Positions 1-8,063 of a stretch of DNA of 64,000 nt are shown here, in pieces (positions within the stretch are counted from its first letter, which is position 1; each line of letters starts with the position of its first letter). A program made the position numbers and the translations under genes. The stretch is from contig JAUNSK010000021.1 in NCBI GenBank assembly GCA_030539275.1, positions 1 through 64,000 on the forward strand. Reading direction: 5' to 3'. This DNA comes from Oscillospiraceae bacterium. Its GTDB lineage: Bacteria > Bacillota > Clostridia > Oscillospirales > Ruminococcaceae. The notes under the pieces are model-generated. The model worked only from the letters and a program-made list of their open reading frames with translations. It ran no database searches and was not told where the DNA came from.

Positions 1-2
1 TG

Positions 3-50
3 TCTCCTGCATCGTCAGGCGGTATGACTCCTGCATCGTCAGGCAGGATG
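3..50 (+). repeat. 24-bp tandem repeat, two copies, coding
   Basis: Two adjacent 24-bp units (3–26 and 27–50) encode S/T-P-A-S-S-G-G/R-M, followed by a decayed third unit ending at about position 68. The array probably continues to the left of the window. It lies inside the truncated first gene and suggests a low-complexity, length-variable N-terminal linker. Confidence 0.75.
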
Positions 51-572
51 TCCCCTTCACAGCCGATGACGGAAATCAATGAAGTGCAGGACAATTCAGC
101 AGACAACATTTCCTCAAGATACCCTGAACCGCAGATTCCTTCATATATGTCATCATCATCTTTGCTGACAGACATGAATTCTTCCGGTACGCCCGACTCA
201 GGTGATTCAAGGGGATGGCTTAGTGCAAGTCTGGCTGCTGCAGACAACACTATTCCTATAGGTGACGCACTTGTACTGGTTTCTGACGATAACAACAATC
301 TTTTGTCAATTCTTATCTCAAATGACAGCGGTAAAACAAGAAGTATTGCTGTTTCAACACCAAGCAAGGCTGTATCGGAAACCCCTTCTTCAGCTATTCC
401 TTATTCAAGTTATAATATGAATGTTTTTAAGAAGGGATATTATGAGGTTGTTATGCAGAACATTTCCGTATTTCCTGATACTGAATCAATACAGCTTGTT
501 AACATGGTTCCGCTTCCCTTTGCAAATCCATTTGATACTCTTGTTTTTCCTCAGACAGAGACCGGCCAGTGA
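3..572 (+). CDS. Regulatory-like beta-domain protein, 5' truncated by window edge
   Basis: The reading frame is open to the window edge, so the true start lies upstream. The visible part begins with a Pro/Ala/Ser/Gly/Met repeat, continues through a Ser/Pro-rich linker, and ends in a domain of about 115 residues with the layout of carboxypeptidase-regulatory-like (CNA-B-like) beta sandwiches: IPIGDALVLV, then NDSGKTRSI, then YSSYNMNVFKKGYYEVVMQN. In many Clostridia a domain like this is the N-terminus of a longer protein that continues into the SpoIID-like and peptidoglycan-binding part found here as the next gene, 74 bp downstream. I infer that the two products act together at the spore or cell envelope. 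No signal peptide can be judged. Family placement is from recalled similarity, not a search. Confidence 0.65.
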   Translation, partial: SPASSGGMTPASSGRMSPSQPMTEINEVQDNSADNISSRYPEPQIPSYMSSSSLLTDMNSSGTPDSGDSRGWLSASLAAADNTIPIGDALVLVSDDNNNLLSILISNDSGKTRSIAVSTPSKAVSETPSSAIPYSSYNMNVFKKGYYEVVMQNISVFPDTESIQLVNMVPLPFANPFDTLVFPQTETGQ

Positions 573-646
573 CATAATGAAAAGACAGTATGCATAGTAT
601 TATTAGTAAATAATTATAAAAATGCGATTTAAGGAGTGTCCTGCCT

Positions 647-2038
647 ATGCTGCAAACACCTTTTATCCCCGATACGATTACAGTACATCTCGGAAATCCT
701 GATCAATATGCTGAAAATGTTACTATTGATTTTCCCTCTTACATAAAAAATGTTGCCTCCAGCGAAATATATCCGACATGGCCTGAGAATTCTCTTCGCG
801 CAAATATCTATGCTATAGTATCATTCGCTCTTAACCGTGTATATACCCAGTGGTACAGAAGCAAGGGATATGATTTTGATATTACTAGTGTAACGTCATA
901 TGATCAGAAATTTATCCAGCAGAGAGATATTTATGATAATATATCTTTGCTTGTTGATGAACTCTTCAATGATTATGTCAGAAAAGAAGGCACTATCCAG
1001 CCTTATTTTACTTCATTCTGCAACGGAACTACCGTTACATGCAGCGGCCTCTCACAATGGGGTACTGTCGACCTTGCAAATGAGGGCTATACGCCTTATG
1101 AGATACTTCAGAACTACTACGGCAATGATATTGAGATCGTTAAGGATGCAGAAGTACGCATCAACGCACCATCTTACCCTGGTTATGTAATTAATGACAG
1201 CTCAGCCGGAACGCCGGTAAAAACTCTTCAGATAGAGCTAAACAGAATATCAACCGCATATCCTCTTATACCCAAAATACCCAGCATATCCGGAATATAC
1301 GATGCAAGCACAAATGCTGCTGTTGCAAAGTTCCAGGAGATCTTCAATCTGCCTCAGACAGGTACAGTAAATGAAGCTACATGGTATAAGATTGCATACA
1401 TATTTACAAGTGTAAAACGGCTGTCAGAACTTGACTCAGAAGGTATAAGAATATCTGACCTGCCAAGTCAGTACGAAGGTGATCTGCGGATAGGAATGCA
1501 GAATCAGAATGTAAGAGCCCTGCAGTACTATCTTGCCACAATAGCTGCGTATTATGTACGTGTTTCACCTGTATCAATTACCGGTTATTACGGTGAGGAA
1601 ACTGAGAACTCTGTTAGATCATTTCAGGATGTTTACGGACTTCCTGCTACCGGAATAGTTGATGAACAGACATGGAGTGATATTTACAGGGCTTATGCAG
1701 GAATCGTCGAGTCTGTTCCTTTTTCCGATGAAGATACTGTCAGACTATACCCCGGAACGGTTCTTCGTGAAGGAGTTACAAATGATTCAGTCAGAGTTCT
1801 TCAGGAATATCTAAGCTATATAAGTAAAACATATCCTGATATACCATCAGTGAATGCAACAGGATATTTCGGACCTGTTACACGTTCAGCTGTTATTGCA
1901 TTTCAGAAACGTGCAGGTCTTGCTCAGAATGGCGTAGTCGGTGCAGCAACATGGAATGAAATTGCATCACTTTACTCCGACCTAAAGTTCGGTGCACAAA
2001 AACAGCCGTTTCAATTCCCCGGATATACAATAAGTTAG
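647..2038 (+). CDS. SpoIID-like domain protein with three peptidoglycan-binding repeats
   Basis: 463 aa. Residues about 30–165 resemble the SpoIID/LytB fold used in spore peptidoglycan remodelling: a segment of the type PENSLRANIYAIVSFALNRV and later CSGLSQWGTVDLANEGYTPY matching the family's GxSQWGA..A..G.sy.eIL..YY block. Three PG_binding_1 repeats follow (about 185–250, 283–352, 375–445), each with the FQ..f.LP.TG.V...TW signature. No signal peptide is visible, so export may be non-classical or the protein may act in the mother cell. RBS AAGGAGTG precedes the ATG. It is followed after 18 bp by another peptidoglycan-binding gene. The role in spore cortex or cell-wall biology is inferred; whether the SpoIID-like domain is catalytic is unknown. 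Confidence 0.75.
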   Translation: MLQTPFIPDTITVHLGNPDQYAENVTIDFPSYIKNVASSEIYPTWPENSLRANIYAIVSFALNRVYTQWYRSKGYDFDITSVTSYDQKFIQQRDIYDNISLLVDELFNDYVRKEGTIQPYFTSFCNGTTVTCSGLSQWGTVDLANEGYTPYEILQNYYGNDIEIVKDAEVRINAPSYPGYVINDSSAGTPVKTLQIELNRISTAYPLIPKIPSISGIYDASTNAAVAKFQEIFNLPQTGTVNEATWYKIAYIFTSVKRLSELDSEGIRISDLPSQYEGDLRIGMQNQNVRALQYYLATIAAYYVRVSPVSITGYYGEETENSVRSFQDVYGLPATGIVDEQTWSDIYRAYAGIVESVPFSDEDTVRLYPGTVLREGVTNDSVRVLQEYLSYISKTYPDIPSVNATGYFGPVTRSAVIAFQKRAGLAQNGVVGAATWNEIASLYSDLKFGAQKQPFQFPGYTIS

Positions 2039-2056
2039 ATACTGAGGTGAACATTT

Positions 2057-2641
2057 TTGATTTATACAGAAAGCGAGCAAAAAGAACATATAAGAGAAAT
2101 ACAGTATTATCTGTACTCAATTTCTTCTTTCAACAGCATGATTCCTGAGGTAATACCTGACGGATTCTATAACCAGCAGACGCAGGATGCTGTACTTGCA
2201 TTTCAGAAATATTATAATATTCCACAGTCAGGTGAGGTTGATAAGCTGACATGGGATACTATTGTAGCTGTTTACAAGGGATATTTTATAAATACACCCG
2301 AAATGGTTGACGTGTATCCGTCAGTAGATTTTGTTATCCGTCCCGGCCAGGACCGGCATCTTATCTACACACTTCAGGTTATGCTGAGCGCCGCAGCTCA
2401 GCAATTCAGCAACCTTCCTGATGTTCCTGTTACAGGCGAATATGATAAGGCAACATCAGATGCAGTCAAGCGCATACAGTATCTTTCACTCCTCCCTGTA
2501 ACAGGTGAGGTTGACAAATTTACATGGAACTTTGTAGTTAAACTCTTTAATTATATACAGCAGAAAAAAGCTGTTGCAGCCCCTGTTGTACAAAGAAACA
2601 GGCCCGGAGACAGCACAGAAAGAATCCCGACTGCATTTTAG
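2057..2641 (+). CDS. Peptidoglycan-binding repeat protein, two PGBD domains
   Basis: 194 aa, TTG start chosen because GAGGTG sits 7 nt upstream. It contains two PG_binding_1-type repeats (about 8–70 and 98–165) with FQKYYNIPQSGEVDKLTWD and IQYLSLLPVTGEVDKFTWN cores. There is no catalytic domain and no signal peptide. It lies 18 bp behind the SpoIID-like gene in the same direction, so the two are probably co-transcribed, and it looks like a detached continuation of the repeat array of that protein. A wall-anchoring or targeting accessory role is inferred. Confidence 0.7.
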   Translation: MIYTESEQKEHIREIQYYLYSISSFNSMIPEVIPDGFYNQQTQDAVLAFQKYYNIPQSGEVDKLTWDTIVAVYKGYFINTPEMVDVYPSVDFVIRPGQDRHLIYTLQVMLSAAAQQFSNLPDVPVTGEYDKATSDAVKRIQYLSLLPVTGEVDKFTWNFVVKLFNYIQQKKAVAAPVVQRNRPGDSTERIPTAF

Positions 2642-2656
2642 CAGCCGGGATTTTAC
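2623..2656 (+). terminator. Rho-independent terminator overlapping a stop codon
   Basis: Inverted arms AATCCCG-a-CTGC (2623–2634) and GCAG-c-CGGGATT (2641–2652) are followed by TTTT. The TAG stop of the preceding gene (2639–2641) lies in the loop, so translation to the end would compete with hairpin formation. Confidence 0.75.
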
Positions 2657-2657
2657 G

Positions 2658-3077
2658 TTATGGTTTTTTTATATTGTACTTTTCTTCAAAAGATCTCTTC
2701 ACAAACTCTGACAGATCGATGTTATCCTTCTTGATGATATCATCCATCCATGCAGGTATTGTAACTGTTCTGACAATATCACTTTCAAAATGTTTTTTTG
2801 CATATTCTTCTACATCTACATTTACAGTCCTCAAAAAAGCTCTTGTGTATTCACTTCCGACATCCGGTCTGAGTGTTTCTATATCCGACGGTTCAGGAAC
2901 TTCTCCGTTTCTTATTATTATATTATATATGTATTTTGATAAAAGATCAACCGCGTTTGCCAGAACGGTATCGAAACTGTTCCCGAAAGCTGCAAGGTTA
3001 TTCAGATCAACAAAAACGACACAAAAGCTTCCGTCTGGTCTTTGAAAAAAGCAGCCTGGATACGAGTATATCATCAT
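2658..3077 (-). CDS. HicB-family antitoxin-like protein, no HicA partner
   Basis: 139 aa. The N-terminal half has the HicB partial RNase H-like layout (YPGCFFQRPDGSFCVVFVDL, then a VLANAVDLLSKYI helix and PEPSDIETL). The C-terminus (TVTIPAWMDDIIKK...FVKRSFEEKY) is a ribbon-helix-helix-type DNA-binding segment. HicB proteins normally neutralise HicA mRNA interferases and repress their own operon. No HicA-sized ORF lies on either side, so this is an orphan that may have become a stand-alone regulator. AAAGGAGG precedes two possible ATG starts (3077 or 3074). A consensus promoter lies at 3128–3156. Confidence 0.75.
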   Translation of the reverse strand: MMIYSYPGCFFQRPDGSFCVVFVDLNNLAAFGNSFDTVLANAVDLLSKYIYNIIIRNGEVPEPSDIETLRPDVGSEYTRAFLRTVNVDVEEYAKKHFESDIVRTVTIPAWMDDIIKKDNIDLSEFVKRSFEEKYNIKKP

Positions 3078-3127
3078 TAGAACCTCCTTTATGTGATGTT
3101 ACGATAATTCAGTTTCTCTCTATTCTA

Positions 3128-3156
3128 ATTATAATATTATATTGTATTAATGTCAA
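3128..3156 (-). promoter_or_regulatory. Sigma-A-type promoter of the hicB-like gene
   Basis: On the minus strand TTGACA (3156–3151), a 17-nt spacer and TATAAT (3133–3128): a perfect consensus about 50 bp upstream of the gene. Confidence 0.7.
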
Positions 3157-3418
3157 TAAACTTAACATAAGTGACATAAAAAAGAAACAAATAATAAAAT
3201 TAATAGAGAGATTTACAGTCAACTTTCAAAGCATGTTGCAAACTGTTGCTTATACATTGCTGTCATAAGGTTTGCAATTTAAAAATACAATTAGCCCTAA
3301 ATAAAGTATATGCTTTATTTAATTCATACAACCCATTTTTATCATTTGTACAACTTTTATCATTAGATTTGCAACCTTTTTATTCTGCATAAATATGTAA
3401 GCATTTCTATAAAAGGAT
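3157..3418. other. AT-rich intergenic region with GTTGCAAA/TTTGCAAC motifs
   Basis: There is no gene here. Short motifs recur: GTTGCAAAC and GTTGC near 3235–3247, TTTGCAAT near 3271, GTACAAC near 3347 and TTTGCAACC near 3364, with TTTTATCATT beside the last two. They could be regulator sites between the divergent hicB-like and lipoprotein promoters, but no known operator was recognised. Confidence 0.35.
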
Positions 3419-3447
3419 TTGCTAAAAGTAATGTTTTGTGGTATAAT
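3419..3447 (+). promoter_or_regulatory. Promoter of lipoprotein / two-component operon
   Basis: TTGCTA (3419–3424), 17-nt spacer, TATAAT (3442–3447). The expected transcript starts about 45 nt before the RBS GGGAGGA at 3487–3493. Confidence 0.6.
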
Positions 3448-3500
3448 TTATTTATATGTAATCAAGTGAATATGAGCATCAAGCATGGGAGGAATTAAAA

Positions 3501-4835
3501 ATCAGGACTAAATCAATTTTATCATCGTTAGTCTGTTCACTTATATTCTGTTTTACCGGATGCACAATGGGCTCAGGCATTGATGCATACCTCAAACCTC
3601 CTAAGTTAAGTGAACAGCATGAACAGATTTACAATGCTCTTATAAAAGCTGAAGGGTCAAAAATAAATCTGAAGTATCCGCGTTCAGGATCTTATCTTTC
3701 AGCCTTTGTTGTATCAAACATAGATGATGAGCCCTCGGATGAAGCTATTGTTTTTTATGAAAAAAAAAGTCTTACGGAAAGCGATATTCCTGCTTTGCGA
3801 ATAAACCTTCTTGACCAGAAAGACGGGCGCTGGGAATCAGTCTATGATTTTTCTACAGACGGCACTGATGTTGACAGAGTTTTTATATCTGATCTCGGGG
3901 AATCGGACCGGATAAATATTATTGTCGGAATAAGCAACCAGACTGAAAAAAATGCTCTGATGTTTAATTATAACGGAGTATCAACAGAATCTCCTCAGCT
4001 TCTCGGGTCATATTCGATCATGGATGTACGTGATATTAATAACGATGACAGCAACGAACTGCTGATGATCAGCAGCACTGCAGTAAACAATGTTGCACAG
4101 CTGAAATGGCTTGACCGTGACAATACACTTGTCTCCGGTCCCGGTCTTAATCTTACTGAAAACTCAACTGATATTTCTCAGCTTATATATGGCAGAATAA
4201 ATAATAATCTCACCGCTGTTTATCTTGACTCATATGTCAGCACAAATACTATCATGACTGAGATATTTTATGCAGAGAAAACTAAGGATACCATATATCT
4301 TAAGCCTTTGTCCGTAGAAAATCAGGAAACTGATGTAATAAACAAAACGGTAAGACCATCCAGTCTTACATCAAAGGATATAGATTCGGACGGTGTAGTC
4401 GAAATACCGATAAATACTATCTTTACCGGATATGAGGACAAGCCCGAAACGGAGCAGATCCCGATGACGAACTGGTATACCTATGAGAATAATATGCTCA
4501 CCAGAAAATACTGCGGTTATTACAGTATCACAGATGGTTATTGCTTTATGCTGCCTATGAGATGGATTGATCAGGTAACTGTTAAAATAGTTAATGAGGA
4601 TGTTGTTTTCTGCAAGTATGACCCTTCCAGCGACTCATCTACAGAACTTATGAAAATATGTGTCGTGGACAAGGAAGAAGCACAGAAAATAATGAATGAC
4701 AATCACTATGAACAGTACGAACAGATCTATTCGTATGGTGATACAGTATACCTTGTATGTATTCCTGAAAATGAAAATGAGCCGCTTGTCCCCACTATCA
4801 GCGAAGTTCAGTTCAATTTCAAACTTACCGCTTAA
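3501..4835 (+). CDS. Beta-propeller-like (FG-GAP/VCBS-type) lipoprotein, ATC start proposed
   Basis: The first ATG (3567) would remove the export signal. In the same frame upstream, starting at ATC 3501 and 7 nt after a strong RBS (GGGAGGA), the translation gives a textbook lipoprotein signal: (M)RTKSILSSLVCSLIFCF then TGC, with the lipobox Cys at residue 21. The mature part (about 420 aa) has repeated Asp/Asn-rich turns such as DINNDDSNELL and DIDSDGVVEIP, typical of FG-GAP/VCBS-like calcium-loop blades. It lies 30 bp upstream of a response regulator and a histidine kinase, so it may report an extracytoplasmic signal to that pair (inference). No enzymatic motif was seen. The start codon is the uncertain part; the gene is not. 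Confidence 0.7.
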   Translation: MRTKSILSSLVCSLIFCFTGCTMGSGIDAYLKPPKLSEQHEQIYNALIKAEGSKINLKYPRSGSYLSAFVVSNIDDEPSDEAIVFYEKKSLTESDIPALRINLLDQKDGRWESVYDFSTDGTDVDRVFISDLGESDRINIIVGISNQTEKNALMFNYNGVSTESPQLLGSYSIMDVRDINNDDSNELLMISSTAVNNVAQLKWLDRDNTLVSGPGLNLTENSTDISQLIYGRINNNLTAVYLDSYVSTNTIMTEIFYAEKTKDTIYLKPLSVENQETDVINKTVRPSSLTSKDIDSDGVVEIPINTIFTGYEDKPETEQIPMTNWYTYENNMLTRKYCGYYSITDGYCFMLPMRWIDQVTVKIVNEDVVFCKYDPSSDSSTELMKICVVDKEEAQKIMNDNHYEQYEQIYSYGDTVYLVCIPENENEPLVPTISEVQFNFKLTA

Positions 4836-4865
4836 AAGAACTGATGATATAATATGGAGGTTATT

Positions 4866-5564
4866 ATGAAAAGAATTCTTGTATGTGAAGATGAGGATGT
4901 TATCCGCGATTTCGTGGTTATTAATCTTAAAAGAGCAGGATATGATGTTGTAGATGTCAACTGCGGTGAGGAAGCACTGAAAACATTTGAGAGTGAACAC
5001 GGAAACTTTGATGTGGCACTCCTGGACATAATGATGCCCGGAATTGACGGATTTACTGTGTGCAAAAAGCTCAGAGAAAAGAGTTCTACTATCGGTATAA
5101 TCATGCTGTCAGCTAAAACGCAGGAGATGGATAAAGTCAGCGGTCTTATGATCGGCGCTGATGATTATATTACAAAGCCATTTTCTCCGAGTGAACTTAC
5201 TGCACGTGTTGATGCAATATACCGCCGTGTATGCATGAGCTTTATGAAAGCTGAAGAATCCCCCATTCTTGAATCCGGTCCGTTCCAGCTTAATCTGAAG
5301 AGCCGTACAGTCTCAAAAAACAACAAACTTATTGATCTTACCCAGGTTGAATACCAGATACTTGAGTACTTTATGAATAATAAAAATACTGCACTCGACA
5401 GAAGCAGCATTCTGAATCATATATGGGGAGAGACATATGTCGGAGATGAGAAAATCGTTGACGTTAACATCCGCAGAATAAGAATGAAGATTGAAGAAGA
5501 ACCGTCAAACCCTCAGTATATTATTACAATATGGGGATTCGGATACAAATGGAATGAAAAGTAG
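4866..5564 (+). CDS. OmpR/PhoB-type response regulator
   Basis: 232 aa. The receiver domain (1–120) has the acidic pair E8/D9, phosphoacceptor D54 (LLDIMMPG) and K103-type lysine (DDYITKPFS). The C-terminal winged helix (about 135–230) has LTQVEYQILEYF and the VDVNIRRIRMKIE recognition helix. The start is ATG 4866 (MKRILVCEDED) with TGGAGG 7 nt upstream, not the in-frame ATG at 4854, which overlaps the RBS. It is followed after 35 bp by its likely partner kinase. The regulon cannot be read from sequence. Confidence 0.93.
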   Translation: MKRILVCEDEDVIRDFVVINLKRAGYDVVDVNCGEEALKTFESEHGNFDVALLDIMMPGIDGFTVCKKLREKSSTIGIIMLSAKTQEMDKVSGLMIGADDYITKPFSPSELTARVDAIYRRVCMSFMKAEESPILESGPFQLNLKSRTVSKNNKLIDLTQVEYQILEYFMNNKNTALDRSSILNHIWGETYVGDEKIVDVNIRRIRMKIEEEPSNPQYIITIWGFGYKWNEK

Positions 5565-5599
5565 TAAACTCAATAATCCATAGGAAGTGATTTTAAAGA

Positions 5600-7021
5600 T
5601 TGAGACGCAAAGTAGCAAAGGACAGCATAATATACCGATGGCTGTTTAATAACCTCGGAATTCTTATTCTTATTCTTCTGGTTATTGCAACCATACTTAT
5701 TTATGTTGTACAGAATTATTATTATCAGTCTACCGAACAATATATCAAGTCGAAACTGACAACAATAACAAGTGTCCTCAACAGATACTCTGCTGATTCT
5801 ACAAGAAACTTTTCAACAGAAGTACGCAATATTGTTGAAACCTTTTCCGACAAGGATAAGATAGAGCTAATGGTGATAAACTCCAAGGGACTTGTAGTTA
5901 TTACTTCCTCAGGATTCTCGCCCGATTCATCTACTGTTATGGAAGACTATGATCTGGCTATTGAAAACAACGGATTTGGCAACTGGGTTGGTACAGCTGA
6001 CAATAATGAAAAAATAATGGCGGTTTCCTACCCCATATCCTCAAAAAGTTCTGATTACAGCGCAATGAGAGTTGTTGTTTCCTTAAACGAAGTTGACAAC
6101 CATATTTTAAACCTGACTATAATTGTTGTTATCGGCTGTCTTCTTGTACTGCTTCCGATCATTTTATCAGGTATGTATTTTGTCGGATCAATTGTAAAGC
6201 CTGTACAGAAGCTTAATGCGGCAACACGAAAATTTGCAATGGGAGATTTCTCAGAACGAATAACAGCTTACAGCAATGATGAACTTGGACAGCTTTGCAA
6301 ATCCATAAACAACATGGCGGATGAGTTGTCAACAGCAGATGCTATGAAAAATGAGTTTATTTCCTCAGTATCTCACGAACTGCGAACGCCTCTCACAGCT
6401 ATAAAAGGCTGGGCTGAGACTATCGATGCTGATAACGATGCCGAGACAACAAGAAAAGGAATACGTGTCATTGTAAGCGAAACAGAACGACTGTCCCAGA
6501 TGGTAGAGGAACTTCTTGATTTCTCTCGTATGCAGAACGGACGGTTCACCCTTCAGATGGATACTATGGATATCCTTGCCGAGCTTGAGGATGCAATACT
6601 TATCTATACTGAAAAGGCAAAGCATGATGATATAAAAATAGACTACAATGCCCCTGAAATGCTTCCGTTTATCTACGGAGACAAAAACCGTTTAAGACAG
6701 GTATTTATAAATATTATAGACAATGCGATCAAATATTCAAATCCTGAAAATCATCCGAGTATAGTCCGTATTACTGCAATACAGGAAAATGAGGACTATA
6801 TTCATATAGCAATACAGGATAACGGCTTCGGAATCTCAGCATCTGATCTTCCTAAGATAAAGACAAAGTTCTATAAGGCAAATCATACAAAAAGAGGATC
6901 CGGAATCGGACTTGCAGTTGCAGATGAGATCATCTCAATGCATAAAGGCAAACTTGATATAACAAGTGAAGAGAATATCGGTACTACTGTGCATATACTT
7001 CTTCCTATTGTTAAAACATGA
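5600..7021 (+). CDS. HAMP sensor histidine kinase
   Basis: 473 aa, TTG start behind GGAAGTG. Layout: TM1 about 15–38, extracytoplasmic sensor about 39–170, TM2 about 171–195, HAMP about 190–243, HisKA with H259 (SSVSHELRTPLTAIKG), then HATPase_c with N box (FINIIDNAIKYS), DNGFGI and GSGIGLAV. It autophosphorylates and passes phosphate to the response regulator encoded just upstream. The sensor domain is about 130 residues of unknown class. The nearby lipoprotein may act as its input partner, but that is inference from gene order. Confidence 0.93.
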   Translation: MRRKVAKDSIIYRWLFNNLGILILILLVIATILIYVVQNYYYQSTEQYIKSKLTTITSVLNRYSADSTRNFSTEVRNIVETFSDKDKIELMVINSKGLVVITSSGFSPDSSTVMEDYDLAIENNGFGNWVGTADNNEKIMAVSYPISSKSSDYSAMRVVVSLNEVDNHILNLTIIVVIGCLLVLLPIILSGMYFVGSIVKPVQKLNAATRKFAMGDFSERITAYSNDELGQLCKSINNMADELSTADAMKNEFISSVSHELRTPLTAIKGWAETIDADNDAETTRKGIRVIVSETERLSQMVEELLDFSRMQNGRFTLQMDTMDILAELEDAILIYTEKAKHDDIKIDYNAPEMLPFIYGDKNRLRQVFINIIDNAIKYSNPENHPSIVRITAIQENEDYIHIAIQDNGFGISASDLPKIKTKFYKANHTKRGSGIGLAVADEIISMHKGKLDITSEENIGTTVHILLPIVKT

Positions 7022-7112
7022 CACTTTAATTCTGACACTTCACCGACATAACAGGTATTTTTAACTTTTTTGTTTTTTCCAATAATAAAGACTGTAAAGA
7101 AATGAGGATAAT

Positions 7113-8063
7113 ATGAGCGAAAAAAAACAACACAAATCAAAAATCGGCGGTCAGGCGCTGATAGAGGGCATAATGATGAAGGGTGTCCGCACTTCTGCTA
7201 TGGCATGCAGACTCCCTGACGGGACTATAGATGTCGAAACATGGGAGGACAATAACGGTGCCGATGCACCCTGGTACAAAAAAACCCCTTTTATCAGAGG
7301 TACCTTTAACTTTGTTTCTTCTCTGATAAGCGGGTATAAATGTCTTATGAAATCAGCTGATAAGCAAATGACTGACGACGAGGAGCCTGAAAGCAAGTTC
7401 GACATCTGGCTCACTGAACATCTCGGTGAAAAAATAACGGGTATAGTATCTGTTGTCGCCCTGATAATAGGTCTGGCAATGAGTCTATTCCTGTTTAAAT
7501 TTATACCCACTGTTGCAACCAAATCACTCGTGGATATACCTGTTTTAAGGACATTTCTTGAGGGCATTCTTAAAATAGTTATTTTTATCTGTTACATTGC
7601 AATTACCGCACGCATGAAAGACATAAGACGTACATATGAATATCATGGTGCCGAACATAAAACCATTGCATGTCTTGAATCAGGACAGGAGCTTACGGTT
7701 GCAAATGTTAAAACCAACTCAAGATTTCATCCGAGATGCGGTACAAGCTTTATACTTATTTCACTGTTTATAAGTATTCTGGTTTTCTGCTTTATACCTA
7801 AGTTTGCATCCTTTAATTCAACTGCTGCAATCTTTATAAGACTTGGTCTGCAGATCCTTCTGCTTCCTGTTATTCTTGGTTTTTCATATGAACTGATAAG
7901 GCTTGCCGGCAGAAAAGACAATGCATTTACACGTGCAATTTCAGCACCAGGACTCAAACTGCAGCGTCTCACAACACGTGAACCTGATGACTCTCAGATT
8001 GAGGTTGCAATAGCTGCAATAAAACCATGTATACCTGAAAAACTGGAGGAAGATAATTGGTAA
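7113..8063 (+). CDS. DUF1385 (YqhQ-like) membrane protein
   Basis: 316 aa. It begins with KIGGQALIEGIMMKG, the hallmark of DUF1385, and has hydrophobic segments near 108–130, 140–165, 205–230 and 240–265. The central DIRRTYEYHGAEHKTIACLESG and HPRCGTSFILISL blocks are conserved in the family, and the His/Cys residues suggest metal or redox chemistry. It overlaps prmC by 7 nt, an arrangement common in Clostridia. RBS ATGAGGAT is weak. Function is unknown. Confidence 0.88.
   Translation: MSEKKQHKSKIGGQALIEGIMMKGVRTSAMACRLPDGTIDVETWEDNNGADAPWYKKTPFIRGTFNFVSSLISGYKCLMKSADKQMTDDEEPESKFDIWLTEHLGEKITGIVSVVALIIGLAMSLFLFKFIPTVATKSLVDIPVLRTFLEGILKIVIFICYIAITARMKDIRRTYEYHGAEHKTIACLESGQELTVANVKTNSRFHPRCGTSFILISLFISILVFCFIPKFASFNSTAAIFIRLGLQILLLPVILGFSYELIRLAGRKDNAFTRAISAPGLKLQRLTTREPDDSQIEVAIAAIKPCIPEKLEEDNW

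Noticed and set aside
2873-3268. 131-aa plus-strand ORF over the hicB-like gene
   Set aside because: Its first half is the antisense of the HicB-like frame and the rest is AT-rich noncoding DNA.
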